NCBI GenBank assembly: GCA_903876875.1
Contig: CAIRBT010000096.1
Location: 1-50,273 of the forward strand
Length of the DNA: 50,273 bases
DNA from: an uncultured Geobacteraceae bacterium
GTDB taxonomy: Bacteria; Desulfobacterota; Desulfuromonadia; Geobacterales; Pseudopelobacteraceae
Direction: 5' to 3'
Shown: positions 9,370 through 20,153 of the stretch, piece after piece
Layout: each line of letters starts with the position of its first letter
Position numbering within the stretch: the first letter of the stretch is position 1
The notes under the pieces: model-generated
Database searches by the model: none
Told to the model about the DNA's origin: nothing
The model's input: the letters and a program-made list of their open reading frames with translations, nothing else
Position numbers and translations under genes: made by a program

Positions 9370-10251
9370 ATGAAAAGATGGTTTACCACAACAGCAGTGT
9401 GCCTGGCACTGGTTGTCATATCGGTCGCAGCAGGAGCCGGTGACCTTGCCGATGTCAAAGCCCGGGGGGTACTGCGCCATATCGGGCTCCCCTATGCAAA
9501 CTTTAACACCGGTTCCGGTGATGGTATGGAAGCCGAACTGACCCGGTTTTTTGCCAAATCACTGGGGGTCAACTATGAGTTTGTGCAGAGTGATTGGGGC
9601 CCCATCGTTCAGGACCTGATCGGCAAAAAGGTGAAGGTTGTCAATGGAAAGGCCGAACTGCTGGAAGATACACCGGTGAAAGGGGATATCATAGCCAACG
9701 GCTTTACCATTATCCCGTGGCGGCAGCAGGTTGTCAACTTTTCTACCCCCACTTTCCCCAACCAGATCTGGCTGGTGGCTCGGGTCGATTCTCCGGTTAA
9801 GCCGATCAAGCCGACGAAAAACATAGACAAGGACATCGCCCTGACCAAAGCACTCATGAAGGGGCGTACCGTGCTTACGGCAGAAAAGACCTGCCTTGAC
9901 CCGGTGCTGTACAATCTAGCTGCTACCGGAGCAACGATTGTCAATTTTACCGGTAAATTGAATGAAATAGCACCGGCCATGATGAACAAAGAAGCAGATA
10001 TGACTATTCTGGACGTGCCCGATGCCCTGGTGGCACTGGATAAGTGGAAGGGACAGATAAAAATTATCGGACCGGTTTCTGCCAAACAGCAGATGGCTGC
10101 AGGTTTTGCCAAGGAATCTCCCCAACTGCTGGCGGCCTATAATGCCTTCATTAAAAAAGCCCAGTCCGACGGTTCCTATCTGAAGCTTATCAAGAAATAT
10201 TACCCAACTGCCAAAACCTATTTTCCCGAGTTTTTTAAAGGGATGAAATAG
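9370..10251 (+). CDS. Family 3 (amino-acid type) periplasmic solute-binding protein
   Basis: The 293-residue protein begins at ATG 9370 after a strong AGGAGG site. It has a classical signal peptide (MKRW then a hydrophobic run, cleavage near AGAG/DLADV, residue 24). The mature part begins with DVKARGVLRHIG and includes WGPIVQDLIGKKVKVVNG, DIIANGFTIIPWRQQVVNFS and a lysine-rich C-terminal lobe, which is the bilobal family 3 pattern of amino-acid binding proteins. No ABC permease or ATPase gene is near. It lies between the GH13 gene and a membrane hybrid kinase, so it may work as a sensor subunit or serve a transporter encoded elsewhere. A perfect hairpin terminator starts 9 nt after the stop codon. 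Confidence 0.85.
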   Translation: MKRWFTTTAVCLALVVISVAAGAGDLADVKARGVLRHIGLPYANFNTGSGDGMEAELTRFFAKSLGVNYEFVQSDWGPIVQDLIGKKVKVVNGKAELLEDTPVKGDIIANGFTIIPWRQQVVNFSTPTFPNQIWLVARVDSPVKPIKPTKNIDKDIALTKALMKGRTVLTAEKTCLDPVLYNLAATGATIVNFTGKLNEIAPAMMNKEADMTILDVPDALVALDKWKGQIKIIGPVSAKQQMAAGFAKESPQLLAAYNAFIKKAQSDGSYLKLIKKYYPTAKTYFPEFFKGMK

Positions 10252-10260
10252 ATCAATATC

Positions 10261-10292
10261 CCGGGGAGCTGGCAGTCAGCTCCCCGGTTTTT
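10261..10292 (+). terminator. Intrinsic terminator after the binding-protein gene
   Basis: A perfect 10-bp GC-rich stem (10261-10270 with 10278-10287, loop of 7) is followed by five T residues at 10288-10292. It ends 8 nt before the ATG of the next gene, so any promoter for that gene must lie upstream of or within the terminator. Confidence 0.85.
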
Positions 10293-10299
10293 GTCCCCT

Positions 10300-13299
10300 A
10301 TGAGTAGACTCTCTACCGGCATACGGCGTGTTGCGCCGCTTTTCATCGGACTTTCCCTCGTACTGTACCTGGGGTATCTGCTGACGGATCTCTATCGCTC
10401 CCGAAGTGAGCTTCAACAGGCAAACCGTATCCGTATCCTGGATGACGTGGACAAACGCTCCCAGTCGGTGGGGTACTACTTTTCAGAACGCATCAATGAC
10501 TTGCAGGAACTAGCTGCCAATCGGGAGCTGTCGGCCTATTTTGAAAACCAGGCTCTTGGCATGTCCATGGAGTACGGTCTGGCGGCCAGTCTTGAAGAAG
10601 CCAACACCGTGTTTATCGCCTTCCAGAAGAAGAAACGTCTTGATACCGATGCCATCTATAAACGGGTGGTTTTCCTTGATGCCGAAGGGCACCTCCTGAT
10701 TGATGCCCGTGATGACGATCTGCTTCCCCAGAGGGGAGAAGAACGGGGGTGGAAACGCTTCATAGGAAAGAAAACCTCGAAACTGCGCTTCTTTGTCGAG
10801 GGAGAGGATGAAGCCGCTTCTGTTATTGTCTCCATTCCGTACCTTTTTAAGGAAAAGAAAAGTGGTCATATTCTGGTCTGGCTCTCTTCTGCCGATATCT
10901 ACCGCCATTTCCTCGCTCGCGGTGACAGTCAGCACAGTACGGTAGCACTGCTGTTTGAAAAAGAGTATGTTGTCGGTTCCACCGAGGCCAAAAGCCTCGT
11001 CTCAACCCACGGTTTCCCCCCACTGGCAAGCTTGAAAGAAGACGAGCCGCTCACGTTCTCCGCACCGAGCCAAACTGGCGAACCATTAGAGATGAAGGTG
11101 TTCCGGGTTGGGGTGAAGGGAACCCCCTTTGCCCTGGCTCTGTTTATTCCTGCCGGTGACACAGAAGATTCTCCCCGTCGGATCCTTGCCGTAACCGGAG
11201 GCATCGGTCTGCTCATCCTGTTCGGGGCGGTGGCACTGATTCGAAACAGCATCCGGGAAAAGACTATTGTGGCACAGAACGCCCATCTGCTGGCGGCCAA
11301 GGAGGTTGCCGAGTCGGCCAACCGGGCAAAGAGTGAGTTTCTGGCGAACATGAGCCACGAAATCCGCACCCCCATGAATGGCATCATCGGCATGACCGAT
11401 CTGGTCATGGAGACCGAACTGAATCAGGAGCAGCGGGAATATCTTCGCACCATCAAAACATCGGGTGAAAACCTCATTGATATCATCAACGATGTGCTGG
11501 ACTTTTCCAAAATAGAAGAGGGACGTATTGAACTCGACAACTCCCCGTTTCTTCTTCGCACGCTGGTGGGGCAGACCTTGAGAACACTCTCCTCCCGGGC
11601 CAATCAGAAGGGGTTGGAACTGGTGTTTGCCGTGGTACCGGAGCTGCCCGATGGCCTGATCGGTGATTCGGGACGATTCAGGCAGGTATTGATAAATCTG
11701 GTCGGGAACGGGGTCAAGTTCACTGACAAGGGCGATATCCGGGTACACATAACTTTGGTGGAACAAACAGCACAGGATGTACTTCTCGCCTGCGATGTTA
11801 CTGACAACGGTATCGGTATCCCCCCCGAAAAGCAGGAACGTATTTTTGAGGCGTTTGAACAGGGGGATGCCTCCACAACAAAGCAGTACGGTGGAACCGG
11901 CCTCGGATTGGCCATTTCGAAAAAGCTGGTAACCCTGATGGGGGGAGCCATCTCCGTGACGAGCACTCCGGGAGAGGGGAGCTGTTTCAGCTTTACCGCA
12001 CGGCTTGCCCGGGGGGGGCAGGGGGCTGCTGCACCCCGTGAACTGGCCGGAATACCGGTGCTGGTGGTCGATGACAACCCCCTTAACCGGCAGTTGCTGG
12101 GGGGGCTACTTACGGAATGGGGAATGGTGCCCCAGTGTGCCGAAAGTGCCGACGATGCCACCGTACTTCTTGCCGCGTTGGCGCAGCGGGATTCCCTTCC
12201 CCAGATGGCGCTGGTTGACATCCAGATGCCGGGTAGCGACGGATGGGAACTGGTAACGGCAATCCGCACGGATCCACAGTACCGTTCGCTTCAGCTGCTT
12301 ATGATGCCATCGGCCGGCATGCGTGTTGACGCCACCCGCTCCCGCGAGCTTGGCATTAAAGGGTATTTGACTAAACCGGTCATTGCGGGGGAGCTTCAGG
12401 AAGCACTCCTGTCCGTAATCCGCGGGCATGACATGTGTGACCCGGAGCCGGAACGGAGTGTGGGACGTGCTGCGGGAACACAGACCGCCTGTTCGATTTT
12501 GGTGGTTGATGATGTACAAATCAACCGTGAACTGCTCCGGATCACTCTGGAGAAGCAGGGGCATCGGGTTACTATGGCGTGCAATGGTCAGGAAGCGGTC
12601 GATCGCTTTGTAGAGAGCCGTTTCGCCATTATTTTCATGGATATGCAGATGCCGATCATGGATGGGTACGGTGCCGTGCGGGAGATCCGACGGGTGGAGC
12701 AGGAGCGGGGGGGGGAGGCGACACCGATTGTTGCCATGACCGCCTACGCCATGCAGGGGGATCGTGAGAAATGCCTGGATGGCGGCATGGATGGCTATTT
12801 GGCAAAGCCGGCGCGCCCCGATGAGATCATTGCCACTCTTACCCGGTTGGTGCCGGATGTGGGCGAAGTTGTTGCCCCCCTTCCTGGCAGTGCGGCGATG
12901 CCGGAGCATGGTGCATTGGACAATCGGGAGGGTGACCCGGTTGCAAACCATCTCTTTGACCGGGAAGGGTTGCTGGCTCGCCTTGGCGGTAACGAAGCTC
13001 TCTTCCCTATGTTTTTTGGCATGTTTTCCGCGAATGTTGTTGGCTACCTTGAACAACTTCTCCTCGCAGCCAGTTGTAATGATGGAGAACAGCTCAGAAT
13101 TCAGGCCCATACCATCAAGGGAGCGGCCGGCAATATTTCCGCCCTGCGAGTACACATCACCGCTGCAGCCATTGAAGCCCATGCAAAGGAGGGGAGATTG
13201 GAGGAAGCGTGCGGACTCATTCAACAGCTAAAAGACGAGATTAACGAATTCCTGGAAGAAATCTCACCACAAGCCGTTGTGGAATCGAAAACCAACTAG
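10300..13299 (+). CDS. Membrane-bound hybrid histidine kinase with two receiver domains and HPt
   Basis: Domain order (numbered from the ATG at 10300; 999 residues): transmembrane helix about 10-28, periplasmic sensor region about 30-290, second transmembrane helix about 295-315, HisKA dimerisation domain with phospho-acceptor His353 in [11 protein letters not shown], HATPase domain with N, G1 and G2 boxes (about 400-570), receiver 1 (VLVVDDNP; acceptor Asp640 in LVDIQMPG), receiver 2 (ILVVDDVQ; acceptor Asp781 in FMDMQMP), and a C-terminal HPt domain with His937 in HTIKGAAGN. This is a complete internal His-Asp-His-Asp relay. I prefer ATG 10300 to the in-frame TTG 10291 because the TTG lies in the T-tract of the preceding terminator. 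No obvious Shine-Dalgarno precedes either. No response regulator with an output domain is adjacent; the binding protein upstream may be its ligand-sensing partner. Confidence 0.92.
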   Translation: MSRLSTGIRRVAPLFIGLSLVLYLGYLLTDLYRSRSELQQANRIRILDDVDKRSQSVGYYFSERINDLQELAANRELSAYFENQALGMSMEYGLAASLEEANTVFIAFQKKKRLDTDAIYKRVVFLDAEGHLLIDARDDDLLPQRGEERGWKRFIGKKTSKLRFFVEGEDEAASVIVSIPYLFKEKKSGHILVWLSSADIYRHFLARGDSQHSTVALLFEKEYVVGSTEAKSLVSTHGFPPLASLKEDEPLTFSAPSQTGEPLEMKVFRVGVKGTPFALALFIPAGDTEDSPRRILAVTGGIGLLILFGAVALIRNSIREKTIVAQNAHLLAAKEVAESANRAKSEFLANMSHEIRTPMNGIIGMTDLVMETELNQEQREYLRTIKTSGENLIDIINDVLDFSKIEEGRIELDNSPFLLRTLVGQTLRTLSSRANQKGLELVFAVVPELPDGLIGDSGRFRQVLINLVGNGVKFTDKGDIRVHITLVEQTAQDVLLACDVTDNGIGIPPEKQERIFEAFEQGDASTTKQYGGTGLGLAISKKLVTLMGGAISVTSTPGEGSCFSFTARLARGGQGAAAPRELAGIPVLVVDDNPLNRQLLGGLLTEWGMVPQCAESADDATVLLAALAQRDSLPQMALVDIQMPGSDGWELVTAIRTDPQYRSLQLLMMPSAGMRVDATRSRELGIKGYLTKPVIAGELQEALLSVIRGHDMCDPEPERSVGRAAGTQTACSILVVDDVQINRELLRITLEKQGHRVTMACNGQEAVDRFVESRFAIIFMDMQMPIMDGYGAVREIRRVEQERGGEATPIVAMTAYAMQGDREKCLDGGMDGYLAKPARPDEIIATLTRLVPDVGEVVAPLPGSAAMPEHGALDNREGDPVANHLFDREGLLARLGGNEALFPMFFGMFSANVVGYLEQLLLAASCNDGEQLRIQAHTIKGAAGNISALRVHITAAAIEAHAKEGRLEEACGLIQQLKDEINEFLEEISPQAVVESKTN

Positions 13300-13331
13300 T
13301 TTCCGTCCGGAAACTCCGAGTAGAAACGAGC

Positions 13332-13356
13332 CCTTCCCCCCATTTCGGGGGGAAGG
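13332..13356. terminator. Hairpin between convergent kinase and HU genes
   Basis: A perfect 10-bp stem (13332-13341 with 13347-13356, loop of 5) lies in the 68-bp gap between two convergent stop codons. Neither side has a strong T-run, so termination strength is uncertain, but position and stability fit a bidirectional terminator. Confidence 0.6.
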
Positions 13357-13367
13357 AAAGGAAAGAA

Positions 13368-13634
13368 TTAAAGCCCCTTTAGAGACTTGCCGGGGGTGAA
13401 TTTCCCGGTTCTACTTGCCGGAATATCAATCTCTACACCGGTCTGGGGATTACGCCCCTTACGGGCTGCCCGTTCGGCAACGGAGAACGTCCCAAAACCG
13501 GGGATCGTGATCTTGTCACCCACCTTGATCGCCTCTCCTATTTCAGAAAACACCGCATCAATCGCAGCCTCAGCCTGTTTCTGGGTAACCCCTAATTTCT
13601 CCGCAACATTGCGCACAAGGACGGCTTTAACCAT
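13368..13634 (-). CDS. hupB: HU-family DNA-binding protein
   Basis: The 88-residue protein has the full HU/IHF-beta fold: an N-terminal helical dimerisation part (KAVLVRNVAEKLGVTQK), the GFGTFSV turn, and the DNA-binding arm motif RAARKGRNPQTG followed by IPASRTGKFTPGKSLK. HU dimers bend and compact DNA without strong sequence preference and act in the nucleoid. Start ATG at 13634 has an excellent AAAGGAG site on the minus strand. The gene is monocistronic and converges with the hybrid kinase gene. Whether it is HU-alpha or HU-beta in the local nomenclature cannot be decided from one copy. Confidence 0.93.
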   Translation of the reverse strand: MVKAVLVRNVAEKLGVTQKQAEAAIDAVFSEIGEAIKVGDKITIPGFGTFSVAERAARKGRNPQTGVEIDIPASRTGKFTPGKSLKGL

Positions 13635-13922
13635 ATTGTTTCTCCTTTAGACGGGCATTCTGCCCAGTAGTGAACCTCGTTCTCCGGAAAGACGGATATG
13701 TATACCGTTTCGGAGTTCAGCGGAAAAGCTTTAGTGTATTGTGACGTTACTTAAAATTAGCACCGGATAGATACGCCCACATGAGACATCCAAGGCAATA
13801 TCATGTTCTACGTTCCCTAAAGCGGCAAAGAACTAGCCTGGCACGTTCATCTACCAACAATATAATGTACCTTATTTACAGTATATGATTTAAAAAGCGG
13901 TTTTCAAAATACCAGATCAAAA

Positions 13923-14234
13923 TCACCCCAAATAAGCTTTATCGTGGGGACCAAGGGCAATAAACTTGATGGTGTTGTCAAGGCAGTCAGGACAATCTGC
14001 ACAGAGGACAATGGCATCGTCCCCCTTCTTGCGACAAGTTGCGCAGTAAAGGAAAATAATCAGAAAATTGCGTTTGACAGGACAACTGTAGAAACCACGA
14101 AAGTTTCCTTTGAGCGGTTCACCCAGAGTCACTGGGCTTTCGCAGATCATATTCACTCTTTTTCGGACAGCTTCTTTTATTGAACTGTGTTTTTTGAGAG
14201 AAGCGGCAAAATCATCACTAAAAACAAGATTCAT
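13923..14234 (-). CDS. RelE/YafQ-like toxin with a cysteine-rich insert
   Basis: The 103-residue protein begins FSDDFAASLKKH, the usual start of RelE/ParE-type toxins, and ends with IKFIALGPHDKAYLG, which corresponds to the conserved last strand with a His near the C-terminus. Family members are mRNA interferases or gyrase inhibitors. Between the central strands is an insert with CATCRKKGDD followed by CADCPDC, giving five Cys residues in CxxC-like spacing, which suggests a small zinc knuckle. The ATG (14232-14234) overlaps the stop of the upstream antitoxin gene by 4 nt, the standard translationally coupled arrangement. The assignment rests on this pairing and the terminal motifs. Confidence 0.78.
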   Translation of the reverse strand: MNLVFSDDFAASLKKHSSIKEAVRKRVNMICESPVTLGEPLKGNFRGFYSCPVKRNFLIIFLYCATCRKKGDDAIVLCADCPDCLDNTIKFIALGPHDKAYLG

Positions 14235-14485
14235 TTAAAGACCTCATCATAACTGAGCCAACTGACTGTACCTGCTTTAACTCGCTCAATTGTGCTTAAA
14301 AGAGAATCAGAGAAATCAGGATCTGCCAGAATTGTTTCAGTAGGATCATTCTCTTTAACCCGCTTCAGCTTTAAAGCGAATTGGGTAAAAACTTCAGAAA
14401 CCGTTGTTCGCTGGGTTTCAGCATATTCTTTGATAAAGTCAATTAAGTCGGCGTCAAGAGTAAGATTGATTCTGGATTTTTGCAT
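14231..14485 (-). CDS. RHH-type antitoxin of the toxin-antitoxin pair
   Basis: The 84-residue protein (start ATG 14483-14485) has an N-terminal ribbon-helix-helix pattern: SRINLTLDADLIDFIKEYAETQRTTVSEV. The acidic C-terminal part ending in SWLSYDEVFK is expected to wrap the toxin. It resembles the DUF6364 antitoxins. I place the start at 14485 because an ideal AAGGAGG lies 8 nt upstream. The in-frame ATG at 14506 would lie at or before the predicted transcription start. Such antitoxins neutralise the toxin and repress the operon; a palindromic operator fits this (14512-14526). The next gene overlaps by 4 nt. Confidence 0.82.
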   Translation of the reverse strand: MQKSRINLTLDADLIDFIKEYAETQRTTVSEVFTQFALKLKRVKENDPTETILADPDFSDSLLSTIERVKAGTVSWLSYDEVFK

Positions 14486-14506
14486 AGCACACCTCCTTAG
14501 TGTCAT

Positions 14507-14534
14507 GTTATGCGCATAGTATGCGCTTTGTCAA
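14507..14534 (-). promoter_or_regulatory. Toxin-antitoxin promoter with palindromic operator
   Basis: On the minus strand TTGACA (14534-14529) and CATAAC (14512-14507) are separated by 16 bp. The spacer holds a perfect 15-bp palindrome, GCGCATA-G-TATGCGC at 14512-14526. An RHH antitoxin dimer bound there would block RNA polymerase, so autorepression is the natural reading. Confidence 0.72.
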
Positions 14535-14575
14535 GTTAGTAAATCACGACAAGAGAAATATTCAACCAACGGCAG

Positions 14576-14612
14576 CACCGGTCGGCGGGAAAAAGCCCCC
14601 GCCGAGCCGGTG
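14576..14612. repeat. Strong GC-rich hairpin between TA operon and recombinase remnant
   Basis: CACCGG (14576-14581) pairs with CCGGTG (14607-14612), and TCGGCGGG (14582-14589) pairs with CCCGCCGA (14598-14605), with a single bulged base. No T-run follows on either strand. It could be a weak terminator or the palindromic scar of a mobile element, because it abuts the recombinase tail. Confidence 0.5.
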
Positions 14613-14619
14613 TGCCTTA

Positions 14620-14850
14620 TCACGTTGGCTCGATCTCCTGGAGCACTTCACTTTCTCGCTGTAGCGTACTCACTAATGTACTGCGTGGGATACCGAGAGT
14701 ACGTGCAGCCGCTGACACTGTACGTCCTCCGGCAAGTAACTCTTTTGCATCGTCAATTTTTTCAACATCCAGCACCCGTGGCCGCCCTCCTTGCCGTCCT
14801 CTGCGTTCCGCTGCTCGTAGACCGGTCGGCTGCGAGCATATTGTCAACAC
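14620..14850 (-). pseudogene. C-terminal fragment of a serine recombinase (resolvase/invertase HTH tail)
   Basis: The 76-codon frame contains GLRAAERRGRQGGRPRVL followed by a helix-turn-helix (TVSAAARTLGIPRSTL). This is the typical linker and DNA-binding tail of Tn3/Hin-type serine recombinases. Full proteins are about 180-200 residues, and the catalytic N-terminal domain with its active serine is missing. Nothing in the upstream 250 bp on this strand restores it. It is best read as the broken remainder of a transposon or invertase gene, which supports past mobile-element activity beside the toxin-antitoxin operon. A role as a free HTH protein is possible but unlikely. Confidence 0.7.
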
Positions 14851-14942
14851 AAATACTCTGGAATACCAAACCGGAACCCTTAAAATATTATCCCCGACAG
14901 ACTGTGTTAAAGACAGATTATCTCACTTTTTTTTTGGAAAGA

Positions 14943-15077
14943 TCGACAGGGTCTTGGGCAGGCACTTGATGTGTCACGCAGCAACATCATTGATTTTTCT
15001 GCCGTGGCATTGCGGGCGGCACATGAAGGAATGACAGATGAACTTGAACAAATTAGACCGCTATTTCGCAAGACGTA
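14943..15077 (+). pseudogene. Short 3' gene remnant, possibly antitoxin-like
   Basis: One frame reads GLGQALDVSRSNIIDFSA then VALRAAHEG and a charged end (LEQIRPLFRKT) before TAA at 15075-15077. It looks like the end of a small helical DNA-binding or antitoxin-type protein, but it has no start codon and no promoter in frame, and upstream sequence in other frames is disrupted. It belongs to the same decayed patch as the recombinase tail. Identity is not established. Confidence 0.3.
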
Positions 15078-15105
15078 AACCTACAGAAAAACGTTATTAT
15101 ACACA

Positions 15106-15990
15106 CTACCACGCATACTCGCCCATACTGGTCGTCAGATCCCGGGCCGCAAAACCGAACACCTGCTGCCAGTCACTGCTGCCGATACTCTCTTCCAGAA
15201 GCATCTGCAGCTGATCCATGGTGATTGGAAATTGTGGAATACTCTGCATCAGGGGAATTACCATCTTCATCAACCCCACGGGGATGCGTGGTTTGCGAAG
15301 TGAGCTCCGTCCAAGAGCGGCAGAGATCAGGTCGAGAAGTGCAGAATAGCTCAGCCGCTCGGCACCGCACAGCTCGTAAGTCTGACGAACTGTTACCGGC
15401 ATCTCCAGAGCGAGGGCAAAACAGCGGGCCACATCGTCCACATGCACGGGCTGCAGGCGGTAGGCACCGTTTCCGATCACCGGCATGACCGGTGCATAGC
15501 GAAGCTGAGCCGCCAGCATATTGATAAAAGAATCTCCCGGTCCAAAAATCAGTGAGGGCTGAAAAATAGTCCAGTCAAGTGTGCTGTGTCGCACCAGCTG
15601 TTCCGCCTGCCATTTCGTGCGATGGTATGCTGAGACGGCGTTGTCTCTGGTGCCCAGGGCAGACATATGCAGGTAGCGAGGTATTCCATACTTCACCGCC
15701 CCCCCCACCAGATTCTCCGTCGCCTGGCGATGGAGTGCATCAAAGGTTATCCCTCTGCCGGGAAATTCCCTGATAATACCCACCAGATTTATCACGGCAT
15801 CACAGCCGTGCAGGGCAGACTCTATGCCAAGAGGGTTGGTAAGATCTCCCGCAACATACTCAACGGCACCTTCGCCACTCTTCCCTTGGTGACGATGCAC
15901 AAGCAGTCGGAGTGTATGCCCCTGTGCCGTAAGCAGGCGACAAAGGGCCGTACCGACAAACCCGCTGCCACCGCTGATGAAAATTTTCAT
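15106..15990 (-). CDS. Atypical SDR / NAD-dependent epimerase-like protein (NDUFA9-like)
   Basis: The 294-residue protein opens with a Rossmann NAD(P)-binding motif (GGSGFVG, residues 7-13) at the very N-terminus. It has the conserved NLVGIIRE segment and keeps a YxxxK pair (Tyr122, Lys126, in SAYHRTKWQAE). The overall pattern matches the atypical SDRs related to complex I subunit NDUFA9 and other NmrA/epimerase-like proteins. Members bind NAD(P)H; many have no known reaction. It is cytoplasmic, monocistronic, and divergent from the lipoprotein gene. Neighbours give no pathway clue. Confidence 0.85.
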   Translation of the reverse strand: MKIFISGGSGFVGTALCRLLTAQGHTLRLLVHRHQGKSGEGAVEYVAGDLTNPLGIESALHGCDAVINLVGIIREFPGRGITFDALHRQATENLVGGAVKYGIPRYLHMSALGTRDNAVSAYHRTKWQAEQLVRHSTLDWTIFQPSLIFGPGDSFINMLAAQLRYAPVMPVIGNGAYRLQPVHVDDVARCFALALEMPVTVRQTYELCGAERLSYSALLDLISAALGRSSLRKPRIPVGLMKMVIPLMQSIPQFPITMDQLQMLLEESIGSSDWQQVFGFAARDLTTSMGEYAW

Positions 15991-16168
15991 AGTACTCTCC
16001 GGGAAAGTATCTGGTTCCGTAATTGGATAACAGCAATAGCACTCATTTCATAATTACTGGTAACAATCTAACACGATAGATCAAGAAGCGTCGAGCCCCT
16101 TTTCTGAATAGAGTAGAAAATGGCCGTGACTTCTGGTATGCTGTGAAAAAAATTATGGAGTGCGTACT

Positions 16169-17302
16169 ATGAAGCGACTATTCAGTCTGTTTTTTGTTAT
16201 CACAATACTCTCAGGATGTGCCCAGAATCACTTCAATGTACCCGCCGAAAATTTTGTTGGTGCGGTGAAATTCATCGGGGTTGCTCCGATTCTGCTCGAT
16301 GCCAACTCAGACATCAACCACCCGGAAAAAGATCTCCTGCTTTCTTCCGTTGCCGAGATTAATCGGAAATATGATTCACTGCTTATCAGAAAACTTCAGG
16401 GTACCGGTGTTTTCTCTGCCGTGACTCCGCTCACCGAAGAGCCCAACCAGCTGTTCACCTCCCTCTTTTCCCGTAAAGAAAAACGGGATGATGCCGGCGT
16501 TCAGTACAATAAGTACTTCTGGAAGAGTGAAGATCTAAGCGCGTACATGAAGAAAAATCATCTGGATGCCGTTATGTTTGTCGTGGTAAGCGGCATTACC
16601 AAAAGCAACCGGATTTTTTCCAGTAATCTGCTCACTTCACTGGAAACCGATTATAACTTCCTGACCATGACCGGTCAGATTATCGGTGCTGACGGGACGC
16701 TCCTCTGGGAATACCCCAATTTCCGTGGCCACCTGCTCCCCTATTATCCGGTTATCAACCTCCAATATCCGGATTTCAGCGAGTCTGAAGCAAATCTGAC
16801 AGACACAACCAAGCTTCGCTTCAAATCGGTGACCGGAATCCGGCGGACTCTGGAGAAGAAAAAAAGCGACTGGCTGCTTCATGATACCGCTGAGCCAGAG
16901 ATTTATGGCAGGCTGTTTGAAGAGATGGGGGGGCTCATCAAGGATTCCATAAGCAGAAAAACCAGGGAGAAAATGCGGAAAGCTGCTGCTCCGGCTGCCG
17001 GGGCACCGGTGGTGCCACTTGAATCTCCTGCAGCAGAAAAAACGGCTGTTGAACCGACTCAAGAACCGATAAAAAATGACATCCCTCCTTCCGCGTCCGA
17101 GCCGACTCAGGTAGCCCCAAAAGTGGAGACCGTGCCACCTGTTGTGGAACCTGCTCAGGTCGCTCCAAAAGGAGAAATGCCTCCTGTTGTTGTCGAGCCG
17201 GCGCAGGTCGTTCCAAAGGCGACCCCGCGCTCGTCGCTTCAACCGGTCGTGCCGGAGCCTGCAACATCACTCCCCCCGGCCTCCGAAACCATTCAGCACT
17301 GA
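16169..17302 (+). CDS. Lipoprotein with a proline-rich repeated tail, function unknown
   Basis: The 377-residue protein has a lipoprotein signal: MKRLFSLFFVITILSGC, with a lipobox LSGC and lipidation at Cys17. I choose ATG 16169 because TATGGAG lies 8 nt upstream and the in-frame GTG at 16160 would spoil the signal peptide. The body (about residues 20-270) has no fold I recognise; it contains GQIIGADGTLLWEYPNF, which is like stress-response lipoproteins that assemble from small beta domains, but this is weak. The last 110 residues are a Pro/Val/Glu-rich tail with three tandem units of the form VEPAQVAPK, probably an extended spacer. It is divergent from the SDR gene, and a strong promoter for hisZ follows. 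Confidence 0.72.
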   Translation: MKRLFSLFFVITILSGCAQNHFNVPAENFVGAVKFIGVAPILLDANSDINHPEKDLLLSSVAEINRKYDSLLIRKLQGTGVFSAVTPLTEEPNQLFTSLFSRKEKRDDAGVQYNKYFWKSEDLSAYMKKNHLDAVMFVVVSGITKSNRIFSSNLLTSLETDYNFLTMTGQIIGADGTLLWEYPNFRGHLLPYYPVINLQYPDFSESEANLTDTTKLRFKSVTGIRRTLEKKKSDWLLHDTAEPEIYGRLFEEMGGLIKDSISRKTREKMRKAAAPAAGAPVVPLESPAAEKTAVEPTQEPIKNDIPPSASEPTQVAPKVETVPPVVEPAQVAPKGEMPPVVVEPAQVVPKATPRSSLQPVVPEPATSLPPASETIQH

Positions 17303-17349
17303 CCCATCGACTGAAGCATACAACGCGCAAAGAAGTTGTACCTTTTATT

Positions 17350-17378
17350 TTGACATAGGGAAGTTTTATTGCGATAAT
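17350..17378 (+). promoter_or_regulatory. Sigma-70 promoter of hisZ-purA
   Basis: A perfect TTGACA (17350-17355) and GATAAT (17373-17378) are separated by exactly 17 bp. Transcription should start near 17385, leaving a leader of about 70 nt before hisZ at 17455. Confidence 0.8.
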
Positions 17379-17454
17379 AGAACGTTTGGGAATTTAGTGT
17401 ACTACAATCAAAGACTGTAGCGGGGATTCCTCCTACACAACCATAAAAGGGCAG

Positions 17455-20057
<2,603 letters not shown>

Positions 20058-20092
20058 TTTTTGGCCTGCTTCCTGTATTACCTGAAACAACA

Positions 20093-20120
20093 AAGGGGCG
20101 ACAGCAATCTGTCGCCCCTT
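20093..20120. terminator. Bidirectional terminator between purA and the GAF/sigma-54 regulator
   Basis: A perfect 12-bp stem (20093-20104 with 20109-20120) with a 4-base loop lies between convergent genes. The minus strand continues into a T-rich tract (TTTGTTGTTT), so it should work well leftward too. Confidence 0.85.
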
Positions 20121-20153
20121 CGTTATGTATTTTCTATTACTCTCATTCGACTC

